The position numbers and the translations under genes are program-made. Shown in pieces: positions 21,617 through 25,468 of a DNA stretch of 25,468 nucleotides. Numbering within the stretch: position 1 is the stretch's first letter; each line of letters opens with the position of its first letter. Below the pieces are notes generated by a model. The model was not told where the DNA came from, did no database searches, and saw only the letters and a list, made by a program, of their open reading frames with translations. The stretch comes from DAOMFM01 sp035429825 (GTDB lineage Bacteria; Acidobacteriota; Blastocatellia; UBA7656; JADIYM01), in contig JBGAKX010000057.1 of NCBI GenBank assembly GCA_044224215.1, forward strand, positions 1-25,468, given 5' to 3'.

Positions 21617-22669
21617 CTACGAACGGATGTTGCGATTCACGGCCATCGAGCTGTCGTGCATCGTCTTCATGGTGTTCGTCAGCAGTTCGACCATCTCGGA
21701 TCGCTTCTGGATGAGCTGCTGCACCTTCTGCGCCGCCGCGGATCGCGAGTCTCCGCCGGCGCCGCCCGCCGAGTCGGACTGCTGCATCGCGCCCTGCAGC
21801 TCGCCCTCGGCATCGCGCAGCTTTGACGACATGAACTCGAAGATCCGGTCCTCGAGCGATGTCCCGCCCGCCCTCGACGACCCGCACGACCTCGTCGCCG
21901 CGGACGCTGCGGCGCACGCCGCGCCACCCGCTCCCGGCACGCCCGCAGCGCCCACCGTGAGTGCGCCCGTGCCGAGGTTCCTCAAGAGCCGCTTCGCAAG
22001 CGAGGGCTTCCGAAACGGCTGAGCGCGCGGCCGCCTGCCGCGCGGGACCGTGGAAGCGCGCGGCGGTACCGGGGCGCTTCCACCGTGCGAACCTCCGATC
22101 TTCGGGGGCTTTGTCGGCGTCGGCATGGTGCTCGAGTAGATCGGGCCGCCCGGGCCGGAGCCTCCCGGATTGCTCGAAGGCGTTGTCGGCGGCGCGTTCG
22201 GTGCGGGCGTCCCACCGCCGCAGCCCGGGCGCGGACCGCCACCCGAACCCGCGGGTGGCGCGCCGCCGCACTGACCGTTCCCCGACGACTGACCGCCGCC
22301 CGAACCGTTCAGCATGCTGAAGATCGATTCGAGCAGCCGCTGCAGCAGCTGCATGATCATCTGCATCATGCCGCCCGGGTCGAGCGAGGACAGCGAATCG
22401 TTGCCACCCGGCGCGAAACCGCTCGACTGGGCATTACCGGCAGCATCGGCGCCGCCCGACTGTTCCTGGACGCGGCGAAACCGGTCGGCGGGCGACTGCA
22501 TCGCGCCCGGTCCCGTCGACCCCGCCGGACGCGCGGAGTCGCCGCCCGAAACGGAACTGCCGCCGAGACGGCGCAACTGGTCGAGAAGCCGGCTGAGCTG
22601 CGGACCGCGGATGTTCGCAGCGTTCAGCGAAAATGTTGGTGTCTGGATGTTGACGCGACTGATGGACAT
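21617..22669 (-). CDS. Gly/Ser/Pro-rich protein with harpin-like hydrophobic helix, unknown function
   Basis: This 350-aa protein has no signal peptide. It has a short amphipathic N-terminus (to about 36), then a Gly/Ser-rich stretch. A Met/Leu-rich helix follows (GGMMQMIMQLLQRLLESIF, 99-117), flanked by a Gly/Pro-rich region to about 205. A basic segment (about 209-230) leads to a small hydrophobic Ala/Gly stretch. Two charged amphipathic helices close the protein (272-297 and 311-349). A Gln/Met/Leu helix beside Gly-rich linkers resembles harpins secreted by type III systems, but it has four cysteines, which harpins lack. No family is recognised. AAGGAG just before the ATG at 22669 fixes the start. 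It lies between DUF2752 and the VirB9-like gene. Confidence 0.65.
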   Translation of the reverse strand: MSISRVNIQTPTFSLNAANIRGPQLSRLLDQLRRLGGSSVSGGDSARPAGSTGPGAMQSPADRFRRVQEQSGGADAAGNAQSSGFAPGGNDSLSSLDPGGMMQMIMQLLQRLLESIFSMLNGSGGGQSSGNGQCGGAPPAGSGGGPRPGCGGGTPAPNAPPTTPSSNPGGSGPGGPIYSSTMPTPTKPPKIGGSHGGSAPVPPRASTVPRGRRPRAQPFRKPSLAKRLLRNLGTGALTVGAAGVPGAGGAACAAASAATRSCGSSRAGGTSLEDRIFEFMSSKLRDAEGELQGAMQQSDSAGGAGGDSRSAAAQKVQQLIQKRSEMVELLTNTMKTMHDSSMAVNRNIRS

Positions 22670-22785
22670 GGAAGGCTCCTTGATGATGTGGAGGTCGTCG
22701 AGCGATCGGCGCACCACATCATCGAGAGAACCCGTGTCGAGGTTGCGTCCGCGCGGCAGGGAAAATTCGGCGCCGGCAGTGCCGT

Positions 22786-23205
22786 CTACCGGAGGAGCAA
22801 CGCGAGCCGCACGATCCACACGACCAGCATCAGCACGACCACGATCGGCCCCACGCGCCACTTCGCCACGAGCGCGTCGAAACGGGCGACACCGGCGTCA
22901 AATCCCGCGACCGCCGCCACACCGCGCACCCAGTAGCAACACGCCATCACGAACAGCAGCGGACCGAGCCAGTGGAATCCGAACGACCTGGCCACGTCGC
23001 CCTTCGCCAGCGCGCAGAACGACCGCGTCAGCCCGCATCCCGGACACGGGAGCCCGGTGAACCGGCGTATGAGGCAGAACACGAACCCGCCCTCATCGTG
23101 CGGATGCCAGATGACGCTTGCAACCAGGATCACGGTCAGCGCCAGCACGCCGATCCACTCGTTTCGCCGGCCTTCGGACGGCGCGCGCTCGATTGCTGTG
23201 CTCAC
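22786..23205 (-). CDS. DUF2752 family membrane protein
   Basis: This 139-aa protein has the DUF2752 signature LPCPGCGLTRSF (residues 52-63), with the paired cysteines preceded by a further Cys in the CLIRRFTG segment. It has hydrophobic spans at about 18-33, 78-100 and 118-138. The family is widespread and of unknown function. The start is GTG at 23205, overlapping the stop of the hydrolase gene as GTGA, so the two are translationally coupled. The next gene begins 116 nt downstream; that gap shows nothing further. Confidence 0.85.
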   Translation of the reverse strand: MSTAIERAPSEGRRNEWIGVLALTVILVASVIWHPHDEGGFVFCLIRRFTGLPCPGCGLTRSFCALAKGDVARSFGFHWLGPLLFVMACCYWVRGVAAVAGFDAGVARFDALVAKWRVGPIVVVLMLVVWIVRLALLLR

Positions 23206-24014
23206 TTTGCGGGATGCTCCGTGAAGAACTGTGCCAGCGTGCGTGCGAACGGTCCAGCATGCTCGAGCATCGGCAACGGCCCCGAACCGTGGATCGTCGC
23301 GAGATCGACGTGCCCGAACCTTCGAAACAGACCGCGCAGACCTCGACGCGCAGCCTCGCGGTCATCGCTGCCCTGGATCAGAAGCACTGGAAGTGAAACC
23401 TTCGTCACTGCTTCGTCGAACGCTTCACACGCCGCCGGGTCATCCGCGCCGACCGCCGTCTGGTATGCCGCCTGCGCGTCGAGCGCCGCGAACTCTTCGA
23501 AGAGCGCCGACCGCTGCGGCTCCGGCGCCCTCCGGTACCCCCACGCCACGAGGTTTCGCAGCACCGGAAACGACCCGAGGTCGTGCAGCAGCAGACTTGC
23601 CGTCTTGCGAAACCGTGCAAAATCGCCGATCGCCTCGTGAATCTCGGCGGCGCCCCACCACCCGGTTATCGTGAGCGTCGCCGCGATCTGCGGATGCAGC
23701 CGCGCCGCGAGCACTGCGACGCGACCGCCGAGCTCGTGCCCCACGATGTGCGCGTCGAACACGGACTCTCGCTCGCACAGCACCTGGAGGTCGTCGACCA
23801 GATCCTGCAACTCGAACGGCGCGTCGTCGGCGACCCTTGAACGGCCCGTGCCCCGCGCGTCGTAGACGATGCAGCGAAAACGGTCGCTGAGCAGCTCGAC
23901 GACAGGCTCCCAGCAGATGTGCGAAAGGCCCCAACCGCTCACAAAGACGACCGGTGGTCCCGATCCGTGCGACTCGTAGTAGAGCGTGGCGGTGGGCGTG
24001 CGAACCGCGGGCAT
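23202..24014 (-). CDS. Alpha/beta hydrolase with Glu at the nucleophile position
   Basis: This 270-aa protein has the full alpha/beta-hydrolase layout: HGSGPPVVFVSGWG (16-29, oxyanion region), YDARGTGRS (51-59), the nucleophile elbow at 92-97, Asp217/Asp218 in GSDDRE, and His252 in PMLEHAGPF. The elbow reads GHELGG, so the usual Ser is Glu94 (GAG codon). Asp at this site is known in haloalkane dehalogenases and epoxide hydrolases, but Glu is uncommon, so the activity is uncertain and may be lost or changed. The start ATG at 24014 fits the beginning of homologues; there is no Shine-Dalgarno. Its stop overlaps the DUF2752 start. It is divergent from mogA across 82 nt. Confidence 0.85.
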   Translation of the reverse strand: MPAVRTPTATLYYESHGSGPPVVFVSGWGLSHICWEPVVELLSDRFRCIVYDARGTGRSRVADDAPFELQDLVDDLQVLCERESVFDAHIVGHELGGRVAVLAARLHPQIAATLTITGWWGAAEIHEAIGDFARFRKTASLLLHDLGSFPVLRNLVAWGYRRAPEPQRSALFEEFAALDAQAAYQTAVGADDPAACEAFDEAVTKVSLPVLLIQGSDDREAARRGLRGLFRRFGHVDLATIHGSGPLPMLEHAGPFARTLAQFFTEHPAK

Positions 24015-24088
24015 TGAAGGTATGTACCACAGCGCTTCCGATCCCGCGACGGGTTGCGGCGCATCTGGCGAACACCGCGCGCATCCCG

Positions 24089-24094
24089 CATAAT
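24089..24094 (+). promoter_or_regulatory. -10 element (CATAAT) for a leaderless mogA transcript
   Basis: CATAAT ends 8 nt before the second ATG (24103) of the MogA frame, predicting a start of transcription at or next to that codon. No Shine-Dalgarno precedes either ATG. This favours 24103 over 24097 as the true start. Confidence 0.4.
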
Positions 24095-24096
24095 CG

Positions 24097-24618
24097 ATGC
24101 CTATGTCGACCGATCGACCTGCAACGGAGCAGCCCGTCGCCGTGGCAATCACGATCAGCGATTCGTGCGCGCGCGGCGAACGCACCGACGTGTCAGGCCC
24201 AACACTCGTGCGCGCGCTCGAGGCGTGGGGCGCTCGCGTCCTCGCACTCGACGTCCTCCCTGACGAGCGTTCCGAAGTGGCCGAACGGTTGCGCCACTAC
24301 GCCGATTCCGGCGAGGTGCACCTGATCTGCACTTCGGGCGGCACCGGCTTTGCGCCGCGCGATACCACGCCCGAGGCGACCCGCGACGTCATCGAGCGCG
24401 AAGCGCCCGGGCTCGCCGAGCTCATGCGCATGAAGAGTCTCGACAAGACGCCCATGGCGCCGTTGTCGCGCGCCGTGTGCGGAATCCGCGGCACGACCGT
24501 CATTGTCAACCTTCCCGGCAGCCCAAAGGGCGTCGACGAGTGCTTTGAGGCGATCAGCGCGCCGCTCACGCACGCCGTCCGCCTGCTGGCGGGCCGGCAG
24601 ACGCACTGCTCGGGCTGA
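24097..24618 (+). CDS. Molybdopterin adenylyltransferase / MoaB-MogA family protein
   Basis: This protein of 171-173 aa belongs to the MogA/MoaB fold that activates molybdopterin with ATP for molybdenum insertion. It shows ITISDSCARGERTDVSGP at the N-terminus, the central TSGGTGFAPRDTTPEAT substrate motif, MAPLSRAVCGIRG, and the NLPGSPKGVDECF motif. Length is normal for the family. ATG at 24097 and at 24103 are both possible; the second lies 8 nt after a CATAAT hexamer. It is followed 6 nt later by hslO, so the two are probably one transcript. Confidence 0.92.
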   Translation: MPMSTDRPATEQPVAVAITISDSCARGERTDVSGPTLVRALEAWGARVLALDVLPDERSEVAERLRHYADSGEVHLICTSGGTGFAPRDTTPEATRDVIEREAPGLAELMRMKSLDKTPMAPLSRAVCGIRGTTVIVNLPGSPKGVDECFEAISAPLTHAVRLLAGRQTHCSG

Positions 24619-24624
24619 CGCGCG

Positions 24625-25468
24625 ATGGCGGACACGATCATCTACGCAACCGTTGGCGGCCACGACATTCGGCTGCTCGCTGGCGTGACGACCGGGCTCG
24701 TCAACGAGGCGTGCTGGCGGCACCGGACGTCGCCGACGGCGTCCGCCGCACTCGGTCGAACGCTGACCGGGACGCTACTGCTCGGGATGACCCAGAAGGA
24801 CATGGAGCGCGTCACCGTTCAGTTCAGCTGCGATGGTCCCATCGGAGGCATCGTCGCGCTCGCGGACGCGTACGGCAACGTTCGCGGGTACGTGACGAAT
24901 CCGGCAGCCGAAGCGCCCGAACGCAACGGCAAGCTCAACGTCGCCGGAATCGTCGGTTCCGGCACGATGCACGTTCGCCGCGAAGCCGGGTTCGAGATCG
25001 GCCTGATGAAGGAGCCGTACCACGGGATCGTCGAGATCGTGTCTGGAGAGATCGCCGCCGATTTTGCGTACTACCTGACCACGTCCGAACAGATACCGTC
25101 GGCGACGAGCCTCGGCGTCTTCGTGAGCCTGGCGACGGGCCAGGTCGTCGCTGCCGGCGGATACATGGTCCAGATGATGCCGGGGAGCGACCGCGCGCTC
25201 GCCGACGATCTCTCCGCGCGTATCGCGGCAGCGCCATCGGTGACCGACATGATTCTCGCCGGCGCCACGCCGCTGTCGATGCTCGAGACGGCGCTCGTAG
25301 ACCTGCCGATCGAGGTGCTGGAGACGCGCGAGGTCCAGTTCACGTGCACGTGTTCGCGCGATCGCGTGCTCGCTATGCTTGCGTCGCTCGAACGCGACGA
25401 GGTGCGCACGATGCTCGACGACGGAACCGGCGAGACCGTCATCTGTCACGTCTGCAACGAGAGCTACG
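24625..25468 (+). CDS. hslO: Hsp33 redox-regulated chaperone (partial, runs off the window)
   Basis: A frame from ATG 24625 stays open to the window end (281 codons, lacking only the last few). Hsp33 is a holdase activated by oxidative unfolding. Visible features are the N-terminal ATVGGHDIRLLAG region, a GNVRGYVTNP loop, the EIA-DFAYYLTTSEQIPSA motif, and the C-terminal zinc switch with Cys241/Cys243 (CTCSRDR) and Cys274/Cys277 (CHVC). All four redox cysteines are present. It starts 6 nt after the mogA stop without a clear Shine-Dalgarno, which suggests coupling. Confidence 0.95.
   Translation, partial: MADTIIYATVGGHDIRLLAGVTTGLVNEACWRHRTSPTASAALGRTLTGTLLLGMTQKDMERVTVQFSCDGPIGGIVALADAYGNVRGYVTNPAAEAPERNGKLNVAGIVGSGTMHVRREAGFEIGLMKEPYHGIVEIVSGEIAADFAYYLTTSEQIPSATSLGVFVSLATGQVVAAGGYMVQMMPGSDRALADDLSARIAAAPSVTDMILAGATPLSMLETALVDLPIEVLETREVQFTCTCSRDRVLAMLASLERDEVRTMLDDGTGETVICHVCNESY

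Noticed and set aside
20594..21826. A 410-codon plus-strand frame opposite the VirB9-like gene
   Set aside because: It has shadow composition, while the minus strand has a signal peptide, coiled coil and a good ribosome site.

Overview
The window is a GC-rich bacterial chromosome segment of housekeeping and signalling genes on both strands, with no phage, transposase, conjugation or CRISPR region. The gene mix includes a long SBBP-repeat protein, a Ser/Thr kinase with a single membrane anchor, an NtrC-type regulator, a PTS phosphorelay (EI, HPr, EIIA-Man family) with no sugar permease in view, MltG with RuvX, and Hsp33. That mix fits Acidobacteriota or a Myxococcota-like lineage. This placement is inference; no rRNA or other phylogenetic marker is present.

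Layout. (1) 1-4.4 kb, minus strand: an Rrf2-family regulator, then cysM, a JAMM peptidase (Mec type) and one polypeptide joining a CysO/MoaD ubiquitin-like domain, an E1-like MoeB/MoeZ domain and a rhodanese domain. Together they make a complete protein-thiocarboxylate cysteine pathway. A TATAAT promoter with an overlapping palindrome sits between the regulator and cysM. An M50 site-2 protease and the first codons of another gene follow. (2) 4.5-8.2 kb: a secreted SBBP-repeat protein with 14 repeats, then tRNA-Ile2(CAU). (3) 8.5-11.0 kb: a hypothetical gene, a small overlapping frame, and a Ser/Thr kinase. (4) 11.0-13.5 kb, minus strand: EIIA-Man, HPr, EI. The kinase and EI genes converge, and each has an apparent 1-nt deletion near its 3' end. 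(5) 13.5-16.5 kb: deoC, a zinc-ribbon membrane protein, an RdgB-type NTPase and a PAP2-family membrane phosphatase, ending in an inverted array of 8-bp repeats. (6) 16.5-20.4 kb, minus strand: a degenerate sensor kinase, an NtrC-type regulator, ruvX and mltG. (7) 20.6-24.0 kb, minus strand: an alpha/beta hydrolase with Glu at the nucleophile position, a DUF2752 membrane protein, a Gly-rich harpin-like protein and a secreted protein with a VirB9-like N-terminal domain. (8) 24.1 kb to the end: mogA/moaB and a nearly complete hslO.

The most interesting unit is the cysteine cluster. The ubiquitin-like domain ends in Gly-Gly, which is the activation site, but it is covalently followed by its own E1. 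The domain should therefore be unable to form a thiocarboxylate unless it is cut after Gly91, and the adjacent JAMM peptidase is the obvious candidate. Second in interest is the 20.6-23.2 kb group of poorly described export-related proteins. Third is the pairing of an NtrC regulator with a sensor that lacks recognisable ATP-binding boxes.
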